Shown here: piece by piece, positions 35,020-47,300 of the stretch | Layout of the letters: the number at the start of each line of letters is the position of its first letter | Numbering within the stretch: position 1 is the stretch's first letter | Source: Marchantia polymorpha subsp. ruderalis | Taxonomy: Eukaryota; Streptophyta; Marchantiopsida; Marchantiales; Marchantiaceae | Assembly (NCBI GenBank): GCA_037833965.1 | Contig: AP031352.1 | Span: 15,480,501-15,544,500 of the forward strand | Reading direction: 5' to 3' | DNA: 64,000 nt | Notes under the pieces: model-generated | The model's database searches: none | Told to the model about the DNA's origin: nothing | The model's input: only the letters and a program-made list of their open reading frames with translations | Position numbers and translations under genes: made by a program

Positions 35020-36419
35020 AAACGGTGTACGTTTGTTGTTAGCTTAGATGACATATAGGTGGAATTGATCTAGCAAAAAGTCCAACAAGCCATTGGAACA
35101 TGAATTAGACAGTTAATGATGATAAAAAATTGGTGTTATCTACTGCAACTTATACAATTCTAGAGCATATTTATTGGTATTATTTAATCAATTATTCTCT
35201 ATTCATAAATAAAATCACTCATACTATATCAATTGTAAAGCAAGTGAATTTGAAGACTAAATTAGATTGTATGATTTAATTTGATTAAAATATCTAAGAT
35301 GGATATTTTAGATATTTTAATATCAATGGAGAAAATTATTTGATGAGATTCCTCCCAAACACACATAGCTTACTAATATCATCACGTATCATTTTATTGG
35401 ATACGACCATTAGACAACACGTCGTCAACAAGTTATTGTAACTAATCTATGGAATAAAGTGTGGGGAATTGACGGCCACTATTGAGCTATAGTTGAGAAG
35501 AATCATCGCTTGGAAGTTACAACTTGATTGCAAGTTTTGTAAACACACTGATATTGAAAGCGTATGAGTGAGTTCTCTTAAACATTCAACTATCAAGTTC
35601 ATTTGACACTTCAAAATGCATAAACAAGAGTATAATCGATTGACTCTACTCGACATTTAAAATTGTCAAATTCATCTCGCACTTGGAATTGCATTAAAAT
35701 TGATATTACTTGATATTTTGAATCATAGGTCTAGCAATTGCTGTAAAAGCTTGTCAAACTTCAATAGGTTGCCGATGTATGAATCAACATTATCAAACAT
35801 TCATCACTGATTGCAATTGTTTTTGATTGCAACAATACTCGGACCTCCCTCAACACTGTTGTGTTTTTTGTTTTTCCTCCTAGTGTTTCGTTACACTTTC
35901 TTTAAACATTGCGTTACAAATCATTGTCCGTCCATATTAGAACATGAGTGACATGTGTTATTGTTGGGATATCATTAAAGAGTAAGATAAAACGTTCAAT
36001 CATCATTATAATCTTATCCAAGACTTCTTCATATGCTTATTGATTAATGAAGTAATATCGATGATCTACAAGCTTGACTACTTAATAAGTCATCTTGTTC
36101 TTCGAGGATAAAATAGAAATCATGATCGTTGGCTAGTCTTGACTTGTTCACGCAGTGTTAAAAATCTTTGTGATATGATGCAACATCAATACATACAAGC
36201 ATTGCTTAATATCATCGTGTTTTACTGAAACTTGATAAAAACTTCAAAATATTGTTTTCTCGACCTCATGACTTGAGTTATATCGTCCAATAATGACAAC
36301 TTGTTAAAAAGTTGATCAACTTGCAATTCTCTTTGAAGACCTACTTCATAGTGAAATGAGTTGATCCATCTTTTGTAATCAAATTAAATTGATGAAATCA
36401 ACAACGCAAAGAAATAATG
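35020..36419 (-). other. AT-rich, possibly the decayed 3' part of the hAT element
   Basis: By position this would follow the DUF659 segment of the minus-strand hAT transposase. The translation is too broken for me to recognise the C-terminal dimerisation domain. No terminal inverted repeat or 8-bp duplication was found. Confidence 0.35.
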
Positions 36420-37990
36420 TTTGTACACAAAATAGCCAAATTGCTCCTTAATCTGATCATGTTAGTTGGATTATCAAATACAAAGTCAACGATTATTTTC
36501 AATCAAAGAATATTTTTGTTAGTTGACAATATCAATTGTTGTAGCAATGCATTTGCTGTCGGCCTACTTGTAAAGAGTACTATGTTCAAGATCCATTGTT
36601 TAATGCAGGTAATGGCAATCTCAACGTAGATTGAGTTGTTCGAAACATCTTCCCATCCATCGATAGCTAGCGTCACATTTTTTACGTCCTTGAGTTGATC
36701 TCCAAGCTCCAGCAAACAATCGCTATATCTCTTCTATAATAGTTGATCTGTAAGACCAGATATTGCATGTGTGAAATAAACTAGAATTAGCCAAGGAGTT
36801 AATCATGGTTAAGATAGTTATGACTAAATCTAGCTAGTTATGACTAAGTCTAGCTAATTTAGCTATAATGTCTATACTTGGTGGAATAACTAGAGAAATT
36901 CTAGAAGATTTGAGTGAGCACTTCTATTTTGTCTTGTACAAAAGTCTAGATTCCAAGAGAAAAGACTTTTGAACTTCATGTTTAGTTTTGATTGGTTTGA
37001 CTAAAGTAAGGAGTATTCCATTGGTGAGACTAAGTCTAATGTTGACTTAGTGGAAAGTGGAAGTTCTAGAAGTGGAAAAGGCACAAATGGCATGTCGTCA
37101 CCTCAATCTAGGGAATAGTAAACATCTAGAAGGTTTAGGGGGCCAATGGCATGTTGCCACATATTGATAACTAGTCAACCTTACTATGGTTTATCTTCGT
37201 AAAAGTAAGTTAGATAGAAATTACCATTTCTTACTATGGTAAATTCTCAAGTAGTATATATATAGAGAGGTAGGGAAGAGCCTCTCAAGCAAGTTTGGAG
37301 AGTTCATATGTAGAGACTTGTTTCATATATGAAAGAGTGACGAATTTTCATTATCTTGGAGTGTCGATGAGTGTATGAGTTGGAGTGATACCTTGAGAGA
37401 TTGTGTGAGAGGGTGTTTAGCTTATGAGTATGATGCGGAATCCTAGTCTTCTAGAATCATGATGAGCTACCGAAAAGCCATCTGAGGTAAACCTAAGTGA
37501 GAGTCAGCCCGGAGGTTGCAGATCAGCAATTACTTTTCTTGAAGAAACAATGTAGCTAGTATTGAAATCACTTATGAACACTCCAAGTTACTCGTTGAAA
37601 CACCCATTGAATGCACTGTTAAAGGAGATCAAGAAGTCTAAAAATCTCAAATGATGATTTTCCTGTACTACTGCATTCATTGGCGGATTGTAAATCTTGG
37701 ACAAACATTGTTGTTGGTTCTGCGACAAAAAAAATTCATGTGACTCCAACCTTGATGATTGCATTGACGTCCTTTGTCTTTTTGAAAATCTCTCTAAGAT
37801 ACGCATATATTCATTTCTACTTTTAGAATTCAAAGTACATCGATGCAAGACATGATATTCCAACTTGCCAAGCTTGCCATCAAACACCTCCATACAATGT
37901 TCACACATTGCACGATAGCAATTTTCACTCTCCTTCTTAATTGAATGATAAAAACAATGCCATGTTGGATTTATTATCTCATCTGCGTTT
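36420..37990 (-). pseudogene. Broken hAT-family transposase (BED zinc finger plus DUF659)
   Basis: The N-terminal part lies at 37588-37990 on the minus strand. It shows a BED-type finger: N-P-T-W-H-C-F upstream in another frame, then C-E-H-C-M-E-V-F-D-G-K and L-E-Y-H-V-L-H-R-C. A frameshift separates the N-P-T-W part from the C-x2-C part. The DUF659 catalytic-fold start lies at 36503-36730: L-K-D-V-K-N-V-T-L-A-I-D-G-W-E-D-V. A solo LTR (36749-37520) splits the two parts, inserted in the linker after S-S-R-K-V-I-A-D. hAT enzymes cut and paste DNA. This copy is dead, through the LTR insertion, frameshifts and stops. Confidence 0.75.
36749..37520 (+). mobile_element. Solo LTR, family shared with 51128-52082
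   Basis: This 772-bp unit runs from TGTAAGACC to GGTTGCA and is flanked by a 4-bp target duplication, GATC (36745-36748 and 37521-37524). The reverse complement of 51128-52082 matches through most of its length. Shared blocks include GAGTGAGCACTTCTATTTTGTC, GGCATGTYGYCACCTCAA, and ...GCCACAT. No internal coding region is attached, so it is a solo LTR left by recombination. It is younger than the hAT element it interrupts. Confidence 0.85.
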
Positions 37991-39445
37991 TTCCATCCCT
38001 GTGATATTTATGTTTCATGTTTGAACGTCGGCTGTGATGATGATGAGATTGTTGCTGCTCCGCCGCTCGATGGCAGATATCGCCATTTGGTAAGGAATAT
38101 TATATCTAAACCGGAAGTGCTACTTACGACCTATAATGTTTGGATTTGATGTTGTTATATATTCCTCCTCCATATATTCCTATCGACTGCATGTAAAATC
38201 CCGAGACAGTGAAACCTTGCAATAAAGCAAGAAAAGTGGCAAGCAAAGCCTATCACAACGGCCCTAGAAAGTTCTTGATCGAGAACTCAAAATTATACTT
38301 ACCTGGGCGGTGTCAATCGCTGATCCAGCAGGCCCATGAACTAGTTCTGGTCGACCCATTGCACTCCGGCACGGCAAGTCCTAGCACTTTCCACGGGAAC
38401 AAACCCTCCGCTTCCACTTTGAGTAACAATGAATCCACAATCAATGATGGAGTACAAGAGTTTATTTTGGAACTTGTTGAACAATGCTTAGTCCTGTACC
38501 CAACAAATTCCACAATTAGTTTCAATGATCTTTAAATTTATGTAAAAACCTTCTGTTGCAACTTCACACTCAAAAGATTTGCTCAAAAGATTCAAAACCC
38601 AAAATTCAAAACTCAAAAGATTACATTAAAATCAATCATAAGAAACTGTACACATGCACTTGGTTAACTAGGAGAGTCATACAAGAAAAATTTAATCTAT
38701 AGGTAAATTACTTTGTTGCCTTTTGCATCCTTTGACCTTTTGCAGACTTTGACCTTCAGATCTGAAATTTGATTGCAGCAAACATTGGTATTCCATTATG
38801 AATGTTACTTGTTCTAAGCATTTTTTACCTTCGAACATGAAGGGTTGAATTAATTAGCCATCTCTTGGACCTAGCAGCTACATGGATGCAGGACCTATTA
38901 CAACGCCAGTTCTTTTATGCGAGAAACATCAAGTTTGAATTCAGATACAAAATCATCAGTAATTCCACATTTCAAATGTTGCAAAACAGTAATATTAATT
39001 CTTCGTGACTTTATGCCACTGACAAAAACAAAGTGAATGAAGAATGTTAAATATGATACGTACGAGATAAATTTTTTGTTTGGATTGATTTGATCAATTT
39101 GTTTTCCAGCCAAGTATGTAAGAAAAACAATATAATAAAGTTAATCTAGATAATAAATCCAATTTTAAAAGTGATATTTACTTTCACAAGATCTAAACAG
39201 CTGCAAATTTCTAAGAAGTTTTAAATATAACTACCATGTGACCAAACACTGAAAGATGAGAATATTCTACGAAAGTTTTCATAACTTTTATCACAGGATG
39301 TTACTCCTAAAATATTCAAAATAGACATGAACATAGATACTTGCTATACAAACAAACCCCCAAAAAGATTCATTTGCTTATTCATGCTTGGATTAAAACG
39401 CTTCAAGAGAGTACATCAAAATAATTTCAGCAGCCATATGAGACT
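37991..39445. other. No gene recognised
   Basis: A 108-codon open frame at 38209-38535 (plus) has no known domain, and a minus frame overlaps it. The rest is AT-rich. Confidence 0.4.
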
Positions 39446-40195
39446 TCCTACAATACATAGAATGTAGTTCACGAATAAGAAATGCACATAGAAGAATTTA
39501 GTGTAGAAATATAGAAACCATGTACATCTGATGAACACGAGAACAATTTATCTCAGATGCTACATTGCTTAGAATTTGAAGTTCTTTGTTTATTTTCTAT
39601 TAAATTTCATTAGTATCAACTATAACAGTGCAACCTAGATTACCTTCCATCAAGGAACATTGGACACTCGTCTACCAACGTTATCAACGCTCTCTGATGA
39701 CTTACTCCTTTCATATCTTTCTGGAGTCTAACTATGGAGAGTACAGAGATTGCCAAGTTAAGTAACATTAACATACTTTGAGCATGTTTTAAAGTTCCAT
39801 GTAAGCTTTGTTTTGTGAAGAAACATTTGTAGTATGTGCAGACAGGGGCATGAACAGATTACAAGTTACCAGAATCCATTTATCACTCAACTTTCTCCAT
39901 AGTTTTGTCTATCTAGTATTATTGGAAACTCAAGTTGTATCTTTTTTGGAATGAAATACAAATATAGATTGGAATATAAGATATGACATGAGTTAGAAAT
40001 CATTAGTGCTAACAAATTTGTCATGGTAGTTGAATCAGCCATACAAAAGAGTTTCTATGAACATACTCCAAAAGTTTGTATATTTTGGAATATTTCAGAT
40101 ACAAAAATATACATAGAATGTATTTCACGAATAAGGAATGCACATAAAAGAACTTAGCGAAAAAAATAGAAACCATGTACATCTGATGAGCAACT
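39446..40195 (+). repeat. Direct repeat pair (~95 bp) flanking unique DNA
   Basis: Copies at 39446-39543 and 40096-40195 share ACATAGAATGTA, TCACGAATAAGRAATGCACA, and AGAAACCATGTACATCTGATG. The 550 bp between them is AT-rich and unrecognised. This could be a small decayed element or a plain duplication. Confidence 0.65.
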
Positions 40196-41520
40196 CATCC
40201 GCCTAGTCAACATTTAGCAAAACAATTGAGAATCTTGTCAATGTCATCTAGAATTGCGTGCAGATTTTTCAAATGATTGCTTGCAAGCAACATATCTTTC
40301 TCCACATCGTTGTCAAACAGTAATGGTCTTCTAATCAGCACGTTACCAATGTGCTCTTTATGTATGCCTCATTCCGGAAGATAGTTCACAAGCACGTCCA
40401 ACTAAGAAGCACCAATTATCAAACAACCCGCTTCTTGACATCTCGTAATTGCACTCCCAAGTTTTCTAACCACATTACTCATCTGGAAGAAAAAGAATCG
40501 TAGTTAAACGCAATTCGCATCCAAAAATCTATGATTTAGGTAGAATAAAACTTCACACAATTTTGTTAGATAGATTTAGTTTTTAAAATTTGTCAAAGAC
40601 TTTGTCTACCCGCGGAGGCAACCAAACCACAATCAATTTTGAAGAGTTCTATTTGTTCATTTATTCCACTGTTTATAATTTTAGAATATACTTATATTTC
40701 AGAGTTACATTTATAATTTATATGTATATACATACGGAAATGCCCCTTGTACAAAACACTTTTTGGTTGTGACTCCAACCCTACCGCCAGTCCCTATAAC
40801 CCACACTGGCTAACAAACTCGCTTTACCGTACGTACGAACTTCCCTCGGACACCGTTCAAAGCGGTCAGTTGTTACCCTTCTCATTTCTAGCTACTGTAG
40901 TGAGCTCACTACCAGCACCGTACAGCGGAAGCTCCGGCCTTTCCTTCCCCCGGCCCTCCACTCAACAGTACCAAAGTTCAACATCGGCCAACGTCGTTCC
41001 ACTTGCTCTTCGCCACATTCGCATCGATCGGTCGTGGTCGCCCTCCCGTACCGTGGACGCCAATTGCGTTGAACTGCTCGTCGCAGCCTCACAGTCACCA
41101 TTCTCAAAGTCCTAGATTTCTGTGGACAGATAGACGATGGGAATCGGAGATCTTCCACATCCATATTTTGAGAACGATCTCATGTAGTATGGTTAGTTTC
41201 TACTGGATTTGGACATTCTGTCATGGGTAAAGATTTTAATGATGAAAAGATATAACGTATTAGTTTACGAGAATATCACATAGTTCTGACTCTTTAGCAA
41301 TGTAGATGTTCTAAAATTTGAAATGTGCATATTTCTCCCATCAGTTTGAATTTGCTGTGGAAAAACTTTATTCTACCTCTCTATCATAAGTAAAGCCAGG
41401 CACTTCTTTCAGTCCAAAAATACCGGGGGACTCTTGTAGGGTTTTCGAGTCTTCTAATCTGAAGCTTTCAAACTATCTCCAGTTTGTTAGCTTTGCTTAA
41501 AATTTTTATCTAACTGGATA
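40196..41520. other. No gene recognised, small GC-rich patch at 40770-41130
   Basis: The patch has open frames on both strands (40747-41115 plus, 40892-41164 minus) without any domain I know. The remainder is AT-rich. Confidence 0.4.
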
Positions 41521-41557
41521 TAAGACTTTTGAGCCCATTTGGGCTCGAAAAGTCTTA
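41521..41557. repeat. Near-perfect 17-bp hairpin with 2-nt loop
   Basis: The arms TAAGACTTTTGAGCCCA and TGGGCTCGAAAAGTCTTA pair fully except for one bulged G, with loop TT. It lies in non-coding DNA, unrelated to the other hairpins here. Confidence 0.85.
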
Positions 41558-42419
41558 ATGTCTCGAAAATTTCAGAGGAGAATGTTTCTTTTTTTCTTTT
41601 TAGCTGTAAGACACATAAAATCAAAAGGTAAATCCTAACCTCCAGTTTCTAACTCAGGGTTGGAAGCAAAACACGAGAAGCTGTGAGTGTAGCCCACCAA
41701 CGAGCGAAAATAAATGTGTGCGCGCTCTGTACTATCTTCTTTTCGGGCTGCGCCTCCGAGAACAAAACGTGTAGATCTCATCCTCGACACGCTAAAGTTG
41801 ATTCTCGACTTCTTTCTCATATTTTCTTCGGAAGCTGTAGATGATCTCGGGGCGAGGTCGTACATCCCACCTCGGAATTCGGGCAGGGCTTCGGGTTGGC
41901 CCCCACCCGCGAAACGAAACAAAGAACCGAAACAGGTCAGAGCTTGCTGGCCGAGTTCCGGGTCCGGGAAATCCGGGCCTCGGGCTAACATGGGCCTGTA
42001 AAGTTCCGGCGCGCGAATTCCGGGGGACACGAACCCGCGCTGACTTACGGGCGTGATCGCTAGAGGCGGACTCAGGAATCGATAATCTCCGCCGAGTGGA
42101 GGTGCAGGTGGAGGTGGAGTCCCGCCACTTTAGGGTGGCGAGGGCCAGCTCCGCCGCTGTCCCGGTTCCATGAAGTGGCATGAACTGCTGACATAATGCG
42201 GCGAATTTTCCCGGGGCTCCTTCGACCCCAGCAGGTTGCCATAGAAGAATCACCGGCCCCATTGCAGGCGACGACGTACTGGGCCGGTTCCCGTAGCTGT
42301 GAGCATTCGGTGGGGAGCAACGCCGACCGTCAGATCGGTGCAGTCGAGGCAAGTAGCGAGCGCTTAAATCTGGAAGAGATTTGCTCCATTGCCAGACATG
42401 TCTTCTTTCCGATCGGCCC
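41558..42419. other. GC-rich region left of the MDP-1 copy
   Basis: Unusually GC-rich for this window, with repeated short GGGCC/CCCGG-type motifs. Long frames stay open on both strands for that reason, the longest being 41792-42874 on the minus strand. None resembles a protein family, so I call no gene. Confidence 0.45.
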
Positions 42420-43390
42420 CATGAAGGCCCAATCGGCCTCCTCGCTTGTGCCACGAGGTGCGGACGTCGGAGCTCTTGCTTGAAAGCGCCATTGCATTGG
42501 GCCCCGAAGCTCAGGGGAGTGAGTACACTTGGTCGAGGACAGTCGGAGTGGGGGGCCTGTTTGTCCACTTTCCAGGGCGACATGAATGTTCGATCGGAGG
42601 GAGGCCTTGCGCCTCTCGAGCGCCACTTCCCATCTGCCTGCCCCCGGCGTGTTCGACCTCGATCACACTCTCTGGACTGATTGATTACTGGTACGAATCT
42701 CTTTCGGTTGCCCCGTTCGCTTTTCTTCAGTTCGACATTGTACTTATCGCGCTCCCTTCCGTTCCTGACGGTACATTGTTGAGCTGTTGAGAGAAGCCCG
42801 AAAGAGGGAAGTGGGTTTGACTCCGATAGATTCTTTGAGGGGAAGGGAAGGGGAGGGGCCGCACGACTGAGCACGAGCAGTTCGTGATGTGATGGGCCTT
42901 CGCGGATGGGCGGAGAGGACGCTGAAACAACAGAATAAATGTCGAGAGCGATGTTCGTTCTCCACGTTTCCGATTCAATTGCAGTGGCATAAGGGATTGA
43001 TTAATTTCGGATGATTAGCAATGGGGAACGGGGAATTGAGGAAACGGGATATAAATCTGCGCGATAATAGGTGAGTAGATTGAATGCAGCTTCTCGCCTC
43101 CGTAGGTGGGTTTGCTTTGCAGGATATCGAATGGTACAGTTCGCTGAGCTCTACCACCCTGTCCTTGCTGTGAATCGTCGCCTCTTGATTCCGTGGCGAC
43201 CTAGATTCAAAATTGAGACGACGTGCCGATTTCGCCACTCGGCATGGAGTGCATGAGAGTTCGTGCATTCATCGACGTAGGATCTATCGTTACTTGCTGT
43301 AGCAGCAAATCTGAGACGGCGGAGGAGCCACCTTTACGACGTAACATTTAGGCAGTTACGTGCATGATGCGAACTACGCGACACGGGTGC
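42420..43390 (+). pseudogene. Truncated, frameshifted copy of the MDP-1 promoter, exon 1 and part of intron 1
   Basis: The plus strand matches the minus-strand MDP-1 locus (28335-29215) from about 180 bp before the start codon into intron 1. Exon 1-like sequence runs from ATG at 42582 to 42690 and ends at the same GGTACGA donor. Two 4-base gains break the frame: GGAGG is repeated after the sixth codon, and four bases are gained after the L-W codons. Motif I is still legible as F-D-L-D-H-T-L-W in one frame. Exons 2-4 are absent. It lies about 1 kb upstream of makorin in the same orientation, so any promoter activity would point toward that gene. Confidence 0.85.
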
Positions 43391-44356
43391 CAGTAAGTTG
43401 TGGTGGAGTGTAATGTAGTGACCAGGGTTGAACGGTGCCCGAGGGAGAATCCCACGTACGGTTAAAGCAAGTTGTTCGCGAGGGTGGGGGAGTGGCGACC
43501 TTGGACTGGCTTGCCATTCGTCGTCCGTAGGCCGTGTGCAAGGAGACAGAAGTGTTTTAAATTCGGAGAAAAGCATCATCAGCGCTGTGGTGAATCTTCC
43601 CTGGAATTTTAAAACATGCGATACAGTGCAGCCATTCTTCTTGCCATAAACCCTAGAGCTTCTTCTGTCCCTAGCTTAACGTGCTTTGGTCTCTCACACT
43701 GTCAGTGCACCTGAGTCGAGACTTGGGACGAGGGCTCGACGTGATCACTAGCCTCAGCCTCTGACATCACCACCGTCCCAGCTGAAAGCCACATTTTCTT
43801 TCATTGGGGTCAGGGAGTGGCGGATTCCAGCTCACATTCGTGTTTGTTTTTTTTGTTGTCCTCGTTTTGGTGCTCTCAGGTCTGCGTTCGAGTTAGATCG
43901 GATGTGACCCGTTCATTGTGCTGGGAGCTTGGACAGGGCAGGGCAGGGATTCGCTTGGCTTGGCAGGGCTGCCGCACCACGGCACATCATCTGTAGAGAC
44001 ATGCTTTCGTTCCATGTTTAGGGGCCAAAGGCTGAGGCAGAGGAGAGGCTGCGCAGGAGGAGGAGGGAGAGAAGTGGATCTGTTTCTGCTTGGAGTGGCG
44101 GGGAGTTTTATAGGAATGGCAGCTGCCGCGGGGAGTTTAATTTGTCGTCTGGGACAGGGGGAGTAAATAGACAGGGAGCGGGTTTGCTGTGTTTGGATCG
44201 CCGGTGGAGGATCTTGCGGCAGGCGCTCTGTAATTCTCTTTTGCTAATGCGTTTTTGATACTCTGTAAACTCTGTTTTGTCGAAGATTCTGCGATTCACC
44301 GTCGAGTCTGCTCTTGGCAGTATTGATGATTGCCGACTGGCAGCGGGACTGCAAGA
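43391..44356 (+). promoter_or_regulatory. GC-rich 5' flank and probable leader of makorin
   Basis: Balanced to GC-rich DNA directly upstream of the makorin start codon. An 82-codon open frame at 43918-44166 (plus) might be an upstream ORF if the leader is long; it has no known domain. I see no clear TATA box, as is common for housekeeping promoters. Confidence 0.4.
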
Positions 44357-47300
44357 ATGGCGCAGCGCAGCAGGTAGGCTCCTCCCCCGGTTACCTGCCC
44401 GTAAGAGTTTGAGAATTGTTGTCGGACATGACATCGTCGCATGTCGTCATGGCAGCGCGCAAGATTGATCTTTTTCTTCTGTTCGATTCACTCCGCACGA
44501 TTTCATGTCGTAAACCAGCCTTCAAACTTAGTGAACTTTGGAACTTAGAGTCAGTATATTTGGGATTTGCCGGTTAGGGAATTCAGTTCAATTCGAGCTG
44601 CACGGAAAACCCTTACCAACTCTGATATCCCGCATCACGTTAAGTTACCACTATTTGTGGTACATCGAATGTCTAATACTATCGAGCTTAGATTATGCGA
44701 GATGTCCGATTGAGCTCGGAAGTCGCAGGATTAGCTAGATAAAGAGACTCTTCATTTTTCTCAAGCTGTACACTGCCGTACATCAGTCAACTCACATGAT
44801 TCGTGACGTCACGTGACGACGTCGGTGAGTTCCTGTTGGAATTGGAGGTTGTCGAGACCGCGGTAACAAGAAATGTCTCGTTTGTACTCTATGAATCACG
44901 TACAGAGTGAAGTGTACTTGTGCATTCCTAAAACCGCACACGGAATATGTGTGCATGGGAATGTAGGACTTCGTCGTCAAAACAAGGATCAAGAGGAGAT
45001 TTAATGTAATTAAGTTTTTTAAGCCTTTTTAGGAGGAACTTAATCTGATACGTTTAAATATGTACGCTTCATAGTTCAAGTCTGTATATAATCAATGTAT
45101 CTCCGTTGTAACTCCATTATAGCTGTAACTACCTGTTGAAATCTTCTAAGCTTCTAATCTAACACCTTTCGTTCGTTCAGTATTTTTCTGAGTTTCATCA
45201 CACGCTTTGTTTTCAAGACCTAATGATCATATTGAACGTCATAACTCACAATCATGCATATGAACTGTAGTGGTTCAGAGATTGGGCTCTTGGCTTCTGG
45301 AGGCCAGGGTTTTGAGTCAAACCTCTCCCGTCTCAATGTCAGTTACCATGTGGCACGTGACGTCGAGCACCCTAACGCGTCACTGATTAAGATCCATAAT
45401 CAATAGGTTCCTGTGGAATATTGTCGACCTCAAACGGCTTTTCTTGTGTGAAATGGGCGTTATATAACATACAGTGAACAGGATTATCTGGAGCAGCATG
45501 GATACTCTGGAGCAGCCCTGCTCTGTCGTTATTGAAGCGTTTTGCATACTTAGAGCATGAGAGAATTCTGAAGGTACAATTGTTTATCCTGTTGATGATA
45601 GTTTTCAAACTTGTGACGTTTTTAACCAGATTTGCACCTTCCAGTATCCCTTTAAGTTCCAGATCTTTTGATTCACAAGACTTTAATCGGTAGACCTATC
45701 TAATAGAAAGGTTGATGATTAAATCTAAATTTGGGACATTTTTTGGAGAGGTGCGAACTTGTCCCCTGCCACTATATTTCCTTCCTCTGGAGGAACGATC
45801 TTCTCTCGAGTATGGTGATCAGACTGATATCTGGTTTGTTTGTCGACTATGCGTTTCTGACAACACACCTATTTCGACCTCTTCCTATCATATAGACACG
45901 ATCTTCCTGCTTGCGATGGTATGGACCAGCAAGTGAGTCTGTTCTCTTTCCTTTACTCCCTAACTAAGGCACCAAATCCTAACCTAAGTTGGCTCTTACG
46001 CGTTGCTACTTGATGAATCAGCAAGTGAGCCTATTCTATGCTAGTCGTTCATCAGTGAGGTCATCAATCCCTTTGGACACTCAGGAATTATAGCAATGAA
46101 TATATGAAGTTATATTCAACTCCTAATCCTAAGTCAATGCAATGTGGTCATCATTAGACAAGTTTTACCTTCGATCCTATTCGGCCAAATTGATCAACCT
46201 CTTTGGTGATGCGCAACAAGAAAAGAAACCCTTGACATTACGAGACCCTAGCTTGATAAAACTGATGACTGCAATGGTATAAACACCCCAATTTGAACAT
46301 ATTTTCAACTTTTTGCTGACAACCTTCATTTGTAGGATCAGTCGTAGCTTTGCTTCTGTAACCATGATCCACGAAAGGGTTCAAGAAAGTAATATATCCT
46401 CTAAGCCTTTCGACTGGCAGAATCCGTCAGTACTTACACTTCCATTTTGGTTCTTACAGGGTGCTGTGCAAGTACTTCATGCACGGAGCATGCTACAAAG
46501 GGGAAAGCTGTGAATTTTCACATAATTGGGATGATCCTGCAAGCAATGTATTTATCTCGCCCTCCTGGGCAGAGTTCTCACTTATATCCAGACTTCATAA
46601 TTGATCGCAATGTTGTACGCTGTGCGGCCCACAGAAATACTATGATTAATGCTATCATCTTGCAAGTAGTTCCAATGCTTTGTGAGGTAGAAGAGGATCA
46701 CCATCATTCATGATACTTGTCGTGATATTTTTTTCAGAAAAGTAAACTGTAAATGATATGGCTGTGTTTGAGGGCGTGATACCAAATGCAATACTTAAAT
46801 GTGGGTTCATCAGGTCTGCATTTATTATCAGCGGGGTTACTGCTCATATGGAAGCAAGTGTAGGTACGAACACGTCAAGGTTCAGAATCCAAAAGTGGCC
46901 TCTGCAATGGCGAAAGTATTGAAAGCGGGTACGATTGCTTCTGCATCCAGCAGTCCTGCAGGGAGTGCCTCTACTCCCGTCATCAGCCCTGTATCAGTAA
47001 GGAAATCCGTATCTCTTGGTGGTTCATCAAAGGGGTTATCATCAACTTCAAAAGTTTCTCCTGCTGCGAGCACGCCTGTTGCTGCGAGCAACCCGATTAC
47101 AATCAAGAGTCCCAGCGTCATACCTGCAGGTTTACCGTCACTAGCAAACTCTTACCATGGCGAAGGTAGCGGGAAGTTCTCTAGCACTAGTTCATCTCCG
47201 TCATCTAGATGGCAGAACACACCCAAGACTTTAGACGATGAACTTTATTCCATCGAGCAGGAGATTGAAGTGGCTAGGCTCTTGCATGAGGATGATCCGG

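Noticed and set aside
41792-42874. A 360-codon open frame on the minus strand, the longest in the window
   Set aside because: It lies in very GC-rich DNA antisense to the MDP-1 first-exon copy, has a low-complexity Arg/Pro/Ser-rich translation, and shows no domain. GC-rich sequence keeps frames open by chance.
45262-45345. A functional tRNA gene
   Set aside because: Box-like motifs are present but there is no closing acceptor stem. Kept only as a possible SINE head.
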